Part shown: piece by piece, positions 11,132 to 22,739 of the stretch | Numbering within the stretch: the stretch's first letter is position 1 | How the letters are laid out: every line of letters begins with the position of its first letter | NCBI RefSeq assembly: GCF_001642475.1 | Contig: NW_019173943.1 | Location: forward strand, 410,575 to 474,574 | Origin: Fonsecaea monophora | Lineage: Eukaryota; Ascomycota; Eurotiomycetes; Chaetothyriales; Herpotrichiellaceae | Length of the DNA: 64,000 nt | Direction of reading: 5' to 3' | Made by a program: the position numbers and the translations under genes | Notes under the pieces: generated by a model | Database searches by the model: none | What the model was told of the DNA's origin: nothing | What the model saw: the letters and a program-made list of their open reading frames with translations, nothing else

Positions 11132-12742
11132 TCATCTTCCAGACCATGGAAACCCAACCACATTTTTCTGCCGTAACCTCATCAACAAGAACCAAACTCC
11201 TATCACCGAGCTGACCATGCCCGTTCCTGTCGCAGCAAGCAGAAGAGTGGTGAGTATTCGGCTCTGCCTTTGTGATTTCTTGATAACGTCGCTGTACCTC
11301 ATGTTGCTGAAGCTGACCCGTGAGTACTGGGTTGCCCAACCCAAACTTGGGAGGTACTTGTCCAGTCGCTCCTCGATGTACTTGCGCAGCTTGTACACGG
11401 GAGAGGTGACGGAAGATCGCATCTCGATGTAGTTTGCCAACGCCAGGTCTGCAATGACATGCGCATCCTCGGTCCGCTCAGCACTATAATTCATGAGGGC
11501 TTCCGCTCTGTCGGGAGTCTCGTCAAGCTTGGAGAACAAGACGCGAACTGATTCCAATCCTGCATTCATTCCCTGACCATAGAACGGGACCATCGCATTG
11601 GCAGCATCACCAAGGACGACGACACTGTCCGCGAAATGATGCGGTGAGCATTTGATGTTGATCAACGGGAGGTGTGGATTGCGCTTAAACTGGGCCACCA
11701 GGTCTTCCGGCGGGATATATGTCGTCAGTCCCGGGAAATACTGGTCAAAGGTCGAGATGAGCTCCGCATCCGTTCCATTCTCGAGCTTGGTGAACAGTTC
11801 AACAGGACCAAACAGCGTGCACACAAAGGTATGGTCGAGGTTGGGAAGGGCGATGAACATGAACCGGCCCGCAGGCCAAATATGCAGGTAAGTGGGAGGC
11901 ATGGCGAAGCCTCCCTCCTTGGTAGGGGGCATAGTGAACTCACACCACAAGCAGTCAATATATGTTTGATGATAGTCCATGCGGGCAAACTTCATCATAT
12001 GATGTCGAGTGGCTGAATGAGCACCATCAGCCCCGATGCATATGTCAAAAGACACCTCGATCTCCTGGGCACGGGTTGACAATGTGGTCCCCTTCTTGTC
12101 CGTCACTTCGAACCAAGCTTTCTTCTTTCGGAAATCTGCACCTGTCAATTTGTGCTGGAAGAAGAGCTTGACATTTGGAAGCGAGTCCAGGTGGTCGAGA
12201 AGGACCTTGTTGAGCTCACCACGATCCACCGAGCGTTGAAATCGACCATGAACATCATATGCTTGAGATTGTTGAAGTAAAGCGCCGCCGGAGGCGCGGA
12301 CATGGATCATTCGCCCATGCATGGGAATTGTTCGACTCAGTATCTTGTCAAGCAGCTCAGGATTACCTGTCGACCGAATGGCGTTGATTCCCCGCTCGGA
12401 TAAGGCAAGATTAATGGATTTTGTGAAATTCAGAGGTGTGGTATCCACATTGCGGAGGTCTGGAAAAGACAGCATCGGTCAGTTTCAAGACGCAGGCCAT
12501 GAAATGTCTGAAGATGAGGGAAGAGCCAGAGAGCGACCAAGAGGACAATGAATCAGGTCATGGAAATCTGCCATCTCACGACATGAAAGAGAAGGAGGAA
12601 GTGAGTTCAATCAATCTCAGAGGGAGACAATACCGTCACGCAGTTCGTATACCTCCACCTCTGCCCCCCGAGACGAGGCATAGAGCGCTGCTAGTGACCC
12701 AACAGGGCCTGCACCCACCACTACCACCTTCTTCCCCTCCAT
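11132..12742 (-). CDS. BNA4: Kynurenine 3-monooxygenase
   Basis: FAD/NADPH enzyme hydroxylating L-kynurenine to 3-hydroxykynurenine in the de novo NAD (tryptophan degradation) pathway, usually on the mitochondrial outer membrane. Exon 1 is 12634-12742 (start ATG at 12742), exon 2 11132-12459, with a 174-bp intron at 12460-12633; the join splits a codon and restores YELRD-DLRN, giving 478 residues. Seen: N-terminal Rossmann motif GAGPVG (10-15), NLALSERG substrate/FAD segment, second FAD motif GDAANAMVPFYGQGMN, and a C-terminal hydrophobic helix (roughly the last 45-15 residues) expected as membrane anchor. Length is typical of fungal KMO. The intron is longer than most here. Other kynurenine-pathway genes are not in the window. 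Confidence 0.95.
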
Positions 12743-13375
12743 GCTCCTCTCAATCTGCACCAGAGCAACAACGCAAGACGAGAAGAAGAGATATAAGCAG
12801 CAAATGCGACCAAAGAGGACAGCCTCTAGACAACGAAAGTGCTCAAAGTGATGATAGAAGTCGTGAATGGATACACGACCAGAAAATGTTCACGTCATGT
12901 TACCAATTCACGGCGTTAAGCATTAGTGGCCAAGGCGGCTCGAGTGGCATTTTAATTCGGTTCAACCTCGGCTATAACTCGATACGGAAGCTTATCCGAG
13001 ACAATCAGGCTTTGGTGCTTGGCAAGGCTGAAGAGCTTCAGGAGCGCTAGGACTCACTGCCTGTACAGTATCAAAAGGCCTAGAACGACCTCTTTGAGAA
13101 CTTAAACTGAGACAGGCGGATAGATGATATCGAAAATTGTAAGTTTCTTTCTTTCGTGATATAGTAAGAGCAAGCACGATGTATTGGGACCTAAGCAACA
13201 AGGGTTGTTGGCCCTGCCAAATTTTTGCCGTTTCCCAAACCTAACAGTCAGATAAATCCCATGTCTCTTATGCCCCGTTTCTTTGTATGCGTCTGGTCCA
13301 ACTCAAACAGGTCGATTTCAATCCAGTCGTTCAATCCCGATTGTTCATACATTCATCTCATCGTTCATGGTATTG
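12743..13375. other. Intergenic: KMO promoter and PSD2 3' region
   Basis: 633 bp between two minus-strand genes. It should hold the KMO promoter and the PSD2 3' UTR. No other feature seen. Confidence 0.5.
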
Positions 13376-16300
13376 TTAGGAGATATTGGCCGGATGTAGC
13401 GAGCTCATGACATCTCGCGACTCTGTGTCGGAGGGAATGATACCATAGTTGTCCATATCGGGAGCAATGCTACCCTCGATTCGTCGTCTGGCTTCCTGTC
13501 TTTCCTCATTTGTGATGCTGCTCTCATCCTTCTTCATATCCGGCTTGTACGGCTCAACATTCGGTGAGTGTCCGATGGACATACCGGCACGGAGCTGCGC
13601 AGTCAACAGTTAGTACCACATATGTAGATTGGAAGCCGAATCGAAGAACATACCAATGTCTCCAAAGCTCCAAGGCTGTTGTCGACGAGATCTCTGTCGT
13701 ATACCATTTTTCCCGGTTCAAAGAAAAGGAGAATTGTGCTGCCGCCAAATTTGAAGTATCCAAGCTCTTCAGCTCGCTTGACTCGTTCTCCCGGCTTTCG
13801 AGTGATGACCGTTGACCCAACCATCATTGCTCCAATACAGACGTACATGACTCTGCCATGCGCAACAGAGTCAATAGGCACTAAAACTCTAACGTTCTCG
13901 CCATAGACGTCTAACGCCGATCTGATGGCCATGGGATTGACCGTATAGTATTCACCCTCGATGGCTTTTGGAGTTCCCAAAACACCGTCAACCGGGATAT
14001 GGAAGCGATGATAATCTTGAGGAGCAAGTCTGAAGATGCCCATACTTCCGCCTTTGTATCGTTTCGCTTCTAATGGATACGCCTCGCCAAATAGTTTCTC
14101 AAGTGAGTAATCTCGGCCTTTGACCCAGATTCGTGTCGCGTCATCAATCGTGTTGAACACAACGGAGCGACAGTCTGCTGGGGAGACGATGATTTCAGGT
14201 CGATCCGGCGCACTGCATGGCCGAGCGTTGGGTTTCAATGCTCGATAGAAGAACTCATTGAAATTCTTGAACTCAGAAGTGGGCAGTAGCACTTCAGACA
14301 TGTCGAGTTGGTGGAAGGCAATAAATCCAGGAATTTGGGCGACCGAGGCCGGATCGTCAAACTTCTTTCCCTGTTTGATTGATAACGATCGGAGCATCTT
14401 TTTGATTCGTTTCTTCTCCATCTCGCCAGCGCCCAAACCTTTATAGAGCAAGCGGATGCCAATGCGGACGTACACAGACATTCGTTCTTCGTTGATCTGC
14501 CCTGTAATCCGGTCCTGAACAAGAATATTTGCGCTGTTAGCGCCTAACTTGTAACCCCCGTAGCTGATCTTGGTGATGACTTTGGAGTACCACTTTCGCT
14601 GGGCTTGGCTTTGGGTGACAAAACCACCCATCACCAAGTTATTGACCTGCCTCCAGTCCGAGCTGGCACAAGTGGCAATGTGCGTGATGATGTCGGCTTC
14701 GGTGCGCTTGTTCAACTTCGGCTGGTGGCATATTGGACACTCCCGGATCTCGATGACATGCTCTTCATCACCCTCGTCCGCAAGGTCATTGCCCAGAAGT
14801 TTCCCCTCTTCACCCGCCGCCCCTGTTGGTTCTTGTGTGATGCTGGGTACTTCATCGTTATTGCCAATCTTGGCAGGAATGATGTCTTTTGCTGTCGAAA
14901 ATATTTCGGCGGTCTTAATTCTCTCGAGCTGCGACTTCTTTTCACTGCTCTTCTGTAGCTGTTCCTCCAGACACATGACGGCCTGGTCAAAGGTCAAGTC
15001 CACTTCCCCAACATCTTCATTCTCGGCGGCGAACCGTTTGAAGAAGCCGTCAATAGTTGATTCTTTAAGAGTCGATCCCAGCGTGTCAAGCATCGTGGTA
15101 AACTCGATCTTACTGATTCGCTTACTGTCGTCCGCATCATACTGCTTCAACATCGCCCTCCAGAACTGTTGCCGCAGCGCCTTATAAGACAGATATCTTC
15201 CTCGGATGTGAAGCTCAGGACTGTGTTTGTCTTCCCATCGTTCCTTGTTTTTGAGCTCCAATGGGATGACATATGGGATCATGGTCGGGTCTTCAGCGGG
15301 CTGGGCTAGCGGCGTTTCAGTTCCGCCAGGCAATTTCAGATTATTTCCGTTGTTTTCAGAAGGCACACTGGTAGGCGGCGAGACCCGAGCGGTATCGTCA
15401 CTACTGCCGCTGTTATTTGTGCTGGACAGCGAAATTTGGGAGTCGTCCTTTTTCAACCCAGGCCTCGCCATTTTGGTTAGACTATTGGCCGATGTGGTTC
15501 GTGACAAGGGAATACGAAATCTGCCCTTTTGCTGCATTGCCGGCGAATACTCCGGTGGCTCGGGAAGATCATAAAGGCCAGTGTCTGGATCCTCCTGAGG
15601 GGCAGCCTGGATCATTTTCTGGAGAGGGAATGAGGTCGAAGCCACAAAGTCGTTGCCTGACAAGCTGTCTCGATCGATCACAGAGAATGTAAAGGAGTAG
15701 CCAACCTCATGGCGTTTGATCTGGAACACCATCTTCTCATTATATACCGGGTTCAGATTGTGCCGAACCACCTTTGTCCGTAAGACCTTGCGACCCAATG
15801 CAGTAACAACGAAGGGGTCCATATCGAAAGAGGTCCGCGTCATGTTTCTTTCAGGTGGTAAATCGTTGATCTTGACAATCTCCAAGAAAATAATGCCATT
15901 GACATCATTGTCTTCCGAAAGGAAGTTGTAAGCTCTTGCTGCAATCGATCGGCGACGAAGACGTGCGAGTCTTCTCTTCTTTGCTTTCTTGTCAGCAGTT
16001 TCTGGTTTCTGTGTAGACTCGGTCTCTGTAACAGATTCCTCCTGATCCTCGTCAAGATCGTCAAAATCTTCGTCTCCTGCAAGGTCATCAAGATTGGAGG
16101 AGACACGGGATAGTTCGTCGTCCTCCTCTTCTGCTCCCAAATAGGCTTGGAACTTTTTCCGGATCTCGTCTGGGCTTGCGGATGGATTCGCGGAATCGAC
16201 AAGAGAGAACTGCATGTACACTTCTCCCGAGACGTTACTCTGTTTCTTCCCTGAAGGTCTCCGCGAGTTCAACCTGTACCACTTTGGCTGGGTCTGTATC

Positions 16301-16853
16301 TGTCCATTTGGGAAGATATCTTCGATTGGGATGTCAAACTCGCCCATATAGTCTTTGCCAAAGCGGTCTTTGTCCCAGCACATGCATTCAAGTAGGGGAA
16401 CGCCGGTTAAAGGCATATCGAAGCAAATCTTCCATTCAGGATTGAGAGTTTTTGCAATGGAGGGTGTGGACTGTTTCGCACTGCCGAGGGTGACCACAAG
16501 ATACTACGACTGTCAAAGGATATTCTGGCTTGTAGGGAAGAGGGTAGTAACGTACGGGATCGGAGGTGCCAGACCGGTCTTTTGGTGCTAGGTTTCTGGC
16601 CTGAGGAAGGGTGAGCGACAGCCAATATCGGTTCTGGCACGAGGGCAGATACCTTTATAACATATACTTTGAGGATGAGCGGTTTTTGATCGACCAGGGC
16701 AACAGTGCTGTTGTTGTTGCTCGGAAGTCCTGGAGGACTGGGCCGTCTGCTTCCACCTCCATTGGGCGCAGAGCCACTGGCACTTTGATCTTTGTCTTTG
16801 TGTTTCGATCCTCCCAGATGGCTAAGGCCTCTAGGGAGTGATATGTGTACCAT
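13376..16853 (-). CDS. PSD2: Phosphatidylserine decarboxylase, PSD2 type (C2-C2-EF hand-PSD)
   Basis: Decarboxylates phosphatidylserine to phosphatidylethanolamine at Golgi/endosome membranes. Four exons: 16653-16853, 16556-16600, 13654-16503, 13376-13594, giving 1104 residues; introns of 52, 52 and 59 bp, the last with a CTAAC branch point. Domains: C2 about 58-165, assembled only after splicing (KVYVIK-ARNLAPKDRSGTSDP-YLVVTL); acidic linker; second C2 about 281-400; EF-hand loop DADDSKRISKIE near 535; CPIC...HIATC zinc-ribbon-like motif near 670; PSD catalytic domain about 753-1060. The autocleavage motif is FGGST with Ser1004, which becomes the pyruvoyl group after cleavage after Gly1003. 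HRFHIPVDG and PADCRS are the expected conserved blocks. No mitochondrial presequence, consistent with type II PSD. Confidence 0.95.
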
Positions 16854-18279
16854 GTTGATTGTACTGAAGGGCGCAGAAATCGTGGGAAAGTCTCGATGAT
16901 ACCGAACCTGTTATGGCCATACACAGGAGTTGTGCTATCAAGCGGAGGGACTGAGGCTGAAACAGGTCGATGGAAGCTGAAAGAGAAGGATTGAGGGGGT
17001 TTGGGGCGGCCTCAAGTTGGAGGAATTAAACGAGGGGTGGATGAAGACAGCAGCGGGCAGATAGAGGCCTGCTAAGACCAAGAAATCGATGTGCGAGCTG
17101 TCAGGAAACTGACGAGGTGAAACCAGGTTTGGATAGTTGACAAAGGTGACTTGTGTCTGGCGCAGGTTGTGTCGGTCTGATCAAGTTGGTGGCATGCGCC
17201 AGCTGCGGTCTTGGTTATGATGCCATAAGTTTTTCTCACAGCGTAAGGTGCGAGGGGCAGCCCTTCCAACGCTATCTCTGGGCCTTGGGGCGCAGGGAAA
17301 CTCAGGGTCCTTTCTGCAACTCGCACATACGTATGCAATTCACTTATTAGCCTTTTCACCACTACGTCGACAAATAGCCAAGTTGGCGATCTCTCCCCTC
17401 TCCCCCCCAAACTGAAACTTCTCGACTACTCATGGCTAAGAGAGCTTGATCCGTTGAACCTGTCGTTCACGAGGCAAAGCCGATGATGGCCATTTCGTGG
17501 ACTTCCAATCGTCAGCCTCGCTTGCTCCTCCGTGCCAGAGCCTGCCAGGCACCAGATCCTTCCCGATCCCTCGATCATCCAACCCGTTAGGCGTGCGAAG
17601 CTGGAACTTCTCGACCAGTCAGTCACAAAAGCGTCACGTTGGTCCCTGGTTCGCAGCCGTTACAGCAACCAGAGTCAAGCCGGCTGACCATATAACTGGG
17701 ACTTGGCCTGTACATATCATGCCGGAGGTCACGGAAGCCGATGTTACCAGTTATCTGACGTGGAGCAAATATCCACCCACCTTCGGTCCAGCAATTACTT
17801 AGAGTAACTTCGAGCGGTGTCCAAGGGTCTCTGACATGCCTCCATAACTGATACCACGAAGGTGTCGCTAAACAAGCCACATCCCAGCGACAAGATATTT
17901 GGATGCCAAGGTACTTGATACACAAAAAGAGAGAAAATTATAGTAGAAGCGTGGATGCTGCTCGAGAAAACCCACAGAGTAGCGGTCAAGACTGGCGAAG
18001 CTATCGGAAACGGAACAAGGTGTCAACAATATTTCTATGAGAAGGAAGACCATGTATGCCCAGAAATCGGAGAGCCGAATCACAGAATCCAGCACAAAGT
18101 TATTCCCACGCACAAACGCTGGCGCCCAGTCCATAATCGTCAGGACTCGGGGACAACTAACTGTGGGTTAAGTTGACCTTTCTTCGAGCCGATATACGAA
18201 TATGCGCCAATCTCTACCGACAATCGATAATCGAGCGCCCCAGCTGGGTCACAGGCTCGACTCGTCATAAACCCTCCTT
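16854..18279. other. Intergenic upstream of PSD2
   Basis: 1.4 kb. The PSD2 promoter and leader lie at the left. Only short ORFs in conflicting frames; none resembles a known family. No repeat seen. Confidence 0.45.
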
Positions 18280-18996
18280 TCACCATACAGTTCTTTTCTT
18301 TCTCTCACTGCCTGTGTGCTTACGTGCTTTGACTGGGGTGTTGGTCTTGCTTTTCGTAGTTGACGAAGCTGGTGCTGGGAAGAGGCTTTCCACCTCTTTC
18401 ACAGCCTGTTCTAACGAGTCACAGAACAGCTGCTTCACATGAGCGACGACCTCCTTGAACGATGATGCGGTCACTTCGCCCAAGACGGCAACGTCGACTT
18501 CGCGCTCCACGTGCCATAACTCCTCGCAGTTCAACGTCAATCCTTGTTTGAGCCGAAAGCCATTGATGTATAACTCAACCTCGGCACCCCTTAATGTTGG
18601 ACCTCCATCTGTGGAGTTTGTTCTGGCGGGAGTTTCTTGCTGCGACGGTGTCGTGTCTAGCACCTTGGGTAGAACAAGTCGGTGAGTATTGTAGAGTGTT
18701 GACAGTTTGCGGCCATGGTGTGCGCAGAAGGACAGGCATGTCAAGGAGGATTGTGTGTCGGTGCTCCTCCGCAACACTAACATCACTGTATCATTTATAC
18801 GGCTGTTCGCAAGTTTGTCCTTGATATGGATTATGGTTCCAGGAGTGAGTCTCTCTTCATGGCCACTTGCCCAAGTCGTTCTCAACTCTCCGCCAGCACT
18901 GCTTGTATCAGTGCTTTCGATAAAATCGGTCAAGTCATGGAAGTGATTTGGCCGAACTGGGCGACGGGTGGAGAACATATTGAAGGAACTTAGCAT
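18280..18996 (-). CDS. Hypothetical protein, 238 aa
   Basis: Single-exon ORF with an ATG at 18996. I do not recognise the family. Visible: a central beta-rich stretch (LTPGTIIHIKDKL, then MLVLRRSTD...LSFCAHHG) faintly like small fungal domains that precede variable Thr-rich tails, a second conserved-looking block ELYINGFRLKQGLTL followed by a Glu/Val-rich amphipathic helix, and a basic Lys/Arg-rich tail that could be a nuclear signal. No signal peptide or membrane segment. It sits in a run of minus-strand genes between PSD2 and the glycosylase. Probably real because the frame is long and codon use is ordinary, but it could be lineage-specific. Confidence 0.6.
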   Translation of the reverse strand: MLSSFNMFSTRRPVRPNHFHDLTDFIESTDTSSAGGELRTTWASGHEERLTPGTIIHIKDKLANSRINDTVMLVLRRSTDTQSSLTCLSFCAHHGRKLSTLYNTHRLVLPKVLDTTPSQQETPARTNSTDGGPTLRGAEVELYINGFRLKQGLTLNCEELWHVEREVDVAVLGEVTASSFKEVVAHVKQLFCDSLEQAVKEVESLFPAPASSTTKSKTNTPVKARKHTGSERKKRTVW

Positions 18997-19693
18997 GTAG
19001 TGTGATGATTCTGGATTCTATGCGATGAAAAATGGTAGAGCACGGATGTCGCACATCGAGGGGCTGCCTACGCCTTATATAATTGTGGCAGGTTTCATTC
19101 ATCAAACAGCTTCTTGCTGGGACTGGGGACTTTTGTGACATGTGGTCCTTGACAGGCCAGCGAGTTGAGTCCCTCGTCCTCACTCAGCCTTGCAGTCCTT
19201 TTCGCGACAGGAAAGGCATCCACTATTAAGCCACCACGGGTTGCGGATTGGTTGCCTTCTAGGACGGCACAGTCCATGGCAATACCGAGTACAAGCCGCC
19301 TGGACTAATAGTATCCGTCACATCCAGGCTTGAGTCATGCCCCCTACAGATAGGTCACAACGCAATGCGGGGTACATACTCTGCGCTTTGTACTCTGCGC
19401 TCTGCCGCCGATGGCTCTACAAGGCACAAGGTAAGCGGAGTGATTGTCTTGTCACTTTATACTTTTGCTCTCAAAAGCCCCCTTGCAAAAGTGTCATACA
19501 TATCATAGAGTAACACGGGCCAAGCTTCTGGGACTTTTGAGTCTCGGACACGGGACTGAAGGACTTGCACACGTGCCGGATGAGTGTTGATCGCTCTTCT
19601 TCTGTCGCGAAATATGAGTCCCAATAGAACCCGGGACTTGGGATCGATACACCTGTGCTGGACAGATCCCTGGAGGACGCGATTTCTTCAATC
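18997..19693. other. Intergenic: promoter of the 238-aa gene, 3' region of the glycosylase
   Basis: 697 bp, no recognisable gene or repeat. A direct repeat of the type ctctgcgctttgta / ctctgcgctctg lies near 19379-19402. Confidence 0.4.
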
Positions 19694-21100
19694 TCAGCTC
19701 TCGCCACTTGGGTTAACAGGCAAGCATTCTCCCGCAGTGCGTTCTACTTGTCTCTTCTCTTTCAGGACATCGACATTTTCATCCTGGACGCTCTTGATAA
19801 CCAGATGAGCAGAGTCCCTCTCTTCTACCACGATCCCGCCTCCTTTTGCCATCGACAAAAGTTCAGGACTTGCCTTTGTTCGCTTGCCGGTCTCTTTATT
19901 CCAAACCCAGCCTTCCTTCAACCACATCCACGTGAGATATGCGCGCAGTTCCTTATCCAATGGAACCACCCTCTTCCACTCTGGTTCGAATGTTCCTGGG
20001 TCATCCGCTCCCTCACCATTCCAACTCTTGGCAACACCTCTCAGCCGATCCCGGCAAAACATGCGCCAACTGTCATGAGAGTATGGTCCGAGTCCAGGCA
20101 GATGAGAAATCTCCCATGCCACGCGCTGATCTTCGTCGTCGACAACTTCATCTTGCTTGACATCTCGTCCGTCACCCTTCAACGGATAATTGTGCTTTCT
20201 ATACCGCTTTCCGCGTGAAGGTGGGCTTTCGAGCCAGACCTTTGCCATGGCTACACATTTTCTCGCTCGTTGGTTCTGGAAACCTAGCTCATAGATGATC
20301 GAGGTAATGTCGCTAACTTCGGCGTTGGCAAGGTCGGTCGGTGTAGGGTATTGTGACATGAGTTGATAGAAGACGGGCATTGCACGCTCCCCAGGCGTTT
20401 TATTCAAGAAGATGGTGGCGATAAGAAGACGAAATGGATCATGAGCCAATCTTTCTTGCATCAAGCCGAATTTGTCGTGGGAAAGAGGCGGGAACGGTAG
20501 TGTCGCTAGGAATGTAGGTCGATGTTTGTTCGCCTGCGGGAAGTAGGGCGACGTTGTTGACCTCCGGGACTTGTTGGCGTTGGTCTTGGTCTTCAGCTGT
20601 CTGGCTCCAGGACCGGCCAAAGAGGACTTAGGCTCTGGAGAGAATGGGTCCGGTCCAATATCATCGGGTACGTCTGTGAGACTTGAGTCCGAGGAGAGCT
20701 CATCCACGTTGAGTCCATAATATACTCGGCTTTTGGCAGGTGTTTTTGGTGGCGTGGCAATGATTGAAACATCCTCAGAGTCTGCACTTAATGCACTGTC
20801 GAAGCCCTTCTTCGTGATCTTGTCTGTCTCCATGGAATTGTCCTCCCGCTGCTCATCTTTGCGGGGCTCCTTCACGAAGTGCCTGGAGACATAGGTGACC
20901 CTGCGACGTGCACCAGCGCCTCTACGCCTCTGGGCTGTTTTTGCTGTTAGCCCGACTGGCGTCTTTTCTCGTTCGAGTTTATCGTTAGCAATTATGCCTA
21001 GGTTATCGGTACGGATGACTGGTAACTCGGCGTCTGAGAGCGGATAAAGAGGTGGCGACGCCAATGTCGTACCAGAGGAGATTAGCGCTGCTGCGGTCAT
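19694..21100 (-). CDS. HhH-GPD DNA glycosylase, MBD4-like
   Basis: Predicted base-excision repair glycosylase of the helix-hairpin-helix GPD superfamily; the MBD4 branch removes T or U from G mismatches. 468 residues, one exon. Residues 1-200 are disordered and charged, with Thr/Ser-Pro sites and basic clusters (RRRGAGARRR), probably for nuclear targeting. The catalytic domain runs about 205-420: DPFRLLIATIFLNKTPGERA, then the hairpin ISHLPGLGPYSHDSWRMF, where Asp343 is the expected catalytic aspartate, then LDKELRAYLTWMW. There is no methyl-binding domain and no 4Fe-4S cysteine cluster, so it is not an EndoIII/MutY type. It is divergently transcribed from the beta-barrel gene with 700 bp between. 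Confidence 0.85.
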   Translation of the reverse strand: MTAAALISSGTTLASPPLYPLSDAELPVIRTDNLGIIANDKLEREKTPVGLTAKTAQRRRGAGARRRVTYVSRHFVKEPRKDEQREDNSMETDKITKKGFDSALSADSEDVSIIATPPKTPAKSRVYYGLNVDELSSDSSLTDVPDDIGPDPFSPEPKSSLAGPGARQLKTKTNANKSRRSTTSPYFPQANKHRPTFLATLPFPPLSHDKFGLMQERLAHDPFRLLIATIFLNKTPGERAMPVFYQLMSQYPTPTDLANAEVSDITSIIYELGFQNQRARKCVAMAKVWLESPPSRGKRYRKHNYPLKGDGRDVKQDEVVDDEDQRVAWEISHLPGLGPYSHDSWRMFCRDRLRGVAKSWNGEGADDPGTFEPEWKRVVPLDKELRAYLTWMWLKEGWVWNKETGKRTKASPELLSMAKGGGIVVEERDSAHLVIKSVQDENVDVLKEKRQVERTAGECLPVNPSGES

Positions 21101-21800
21101 CGTTCAGGCGACGTGACGCGCAGCGCCGGATTGTCAGTGATTGGAAGAAGAGAACACAGGGTCTCGTAGGGCTTCTTCCATCTTGCGGCTCTGCTCAGGT
21201 CTTTCATACCACAGCGAGTACTGCTGGTACCCAGCAAGGACAGGCAGCAGTGTGTGTGGACCCAATAATGCATTCACATCTCTACGAATATTTACCTTCG
21301 TGGGAGTGAATTAGAGGCGTCCCCAGCCACTCGTATTGGTCACTTCTCACTGATTGCGAGTCCTTAGGCACTGTGGCACTCTATCATGTTCCCCACACTC
21401 AAGAACCAGTCTGCAGATCATCTCTCTCCAGAATGATTTTCCTCGTGGCTGTTGCTCGAGTTGAGGCCAACGAGCTGTCGAGAAACACCAGCAAGCATCG
21501 CTACTCGCCATCTGCTGGGGGAATGCCAGAGAGCCAATCATAATCGAAATGGCCGAGCGAGGCGAGACAGCTCCACTGCCCTTTGGCGCGCAATTTCGCT
21601 CTGACTGCGACGGTGGTATTTCCTGTCTTCTGCCGGTCGTTGGCGAACATGGCGCCTGAGGCAAGTTTTGTACAGCTCTGACTGAGCAGCTGGAGAAGCT
21701 CCTCTACAACGCTTTCGTGAACGACTTAGCTACCGAACTCGAACCCCGTGCGCCTTTCAATCCTCCTCTACAGAAATCGAGCCTGTGACGGATACCGAGC
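21101..21800. other. Intergenic divergent promoter region
   Basis: 700 bp shared upstream region of the glycosylase (minus) and the double-psi beta-barrel gene (plus). No other feature seen. Confidence 0.45.
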
Positions 21801-22412
21801 ATGGGTGAAGCAGCAGCAGAGATACAAGTAGGGGAGGTGGAAAAAATTACAACACCTACGATTCGGCGTAAACCTGTGCCCACATCGCTGCCACCCCGAG
21901 TTCCTAATAAAACCGAAAGTCTCCTGAACCGATGGAAGAACCTGTCGCGCAGAGTTCGCATTTTTGTCCTAGTCGCTGTCCTTGCCATCATTGCGCTTAT
22001 CATTGGACTTGCAGCAGGTCTCTCGACGCGCAAGCACAAGCAGAACCTGCCATTACCTTTGGGAAATGGTGGTCCATACACTGGCGATCTAACCTACTAT
22101 GAGCCGGGTCTGGGAGCATGCGGACTTACGTCCGATGACAATGACAAGATTGTGGCCATCTCACACATTGTTTTTGATGCAGTCAGTGTTGGCAGCAACC
22201 CAAATGCAAACCCATTGTGTGGCAAGAAGATCAGGGCGCGCAAGGACAACAAGAGTGTTGATCTGACGGTGGTAGACAGGTGCACGGGCTGTCAGCCAAT
22301 GGACATCGATGTCACCATCAACACTTTTGCTGATCTGGCCGACGTCGACCTTGGTAGAGTATTGGTGGAATGGAATTGGTTGGAAAATGTTCCTGCTGGA
22401 GCCCAATCCTGA
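21801..22412 (+). CDS. Membrane-anchored double-psi beta-barrel (expansin/RlpA-like) protein
   Basis: 203 residues, one exon. An N-terminal cytosolic-looking basic region (1-48) is followed by one strong hydrophobic helix, about 52-73 (IFVLVAVLAIIALIIGLAAG), then a ~110-residue double-psi beta-barrel: GDLTYYEPGLGACG at the start, NPLCGKKI in the middle, VVDRCTGC and GRVLVEWNW at the end. Positive residues before the helix predict a type II protein with the barrel outside the cell or in the secretory lumen. Related soluble proteins (expansins, cerato-platanin neighbours, barwin-like) loosen or bind cell wall polysaccharide; that role is inference here. Four cysteines fit two disulfides. No catalytic GH45-type aspartate pair was identified. 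Confidence 0.85.
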   Translation: MGEAAAEIQVGEVEKITTPTIRRKPVPTSLPPRVPNKTESLLNRWKNLSRRVRIFVLVAVLAIIALIIGLAAGLSTRKHKQNLPLPLGNGGPYTGDLTYYEPGLGACGLTSDDNDKIVAISHIVFDAVSVGSNPNANPLCGKKIRARKDNKSVDLTVVDRCTGCQPMDIDVTINTFADLADVDLGRVLVEWNWLENVPAGAQS

Positions 22413-22739
22413 AGCATACTGTGGTTATAGCAGGTGATGGCATGCGAGTCGGCAGATCAGCTTTAGCGGATACACCGCTAGCGCAGCATTACGGAGAGAC
22501 AGCATCCTCCCAGCACGAGAATACTCAGCCTTGCCTAGACGAGGAAGACGACGCAGTTTCGTTACTGCCGAGCATACAAAGGACCAACAATATCGAAGGA
22601 GATCGACGCTCGCAATCGGACATGAGCGTTGCTCGATTGAATATTCATTATGTACTCGGTACTTTGACTCCACGACTCTCGGGACAGACACTTCGCTCAG
22701 ACTTCAAGAGAATACCTCGAAGCGCGAAATTCATAAAAG
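22413..22739. other. Intergenic between beta-barrel and amidase genes
   Basis: 327 bp, 3' UTR of one gene and promoter of the next. Nothing else seen. Confidence 0.45.
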
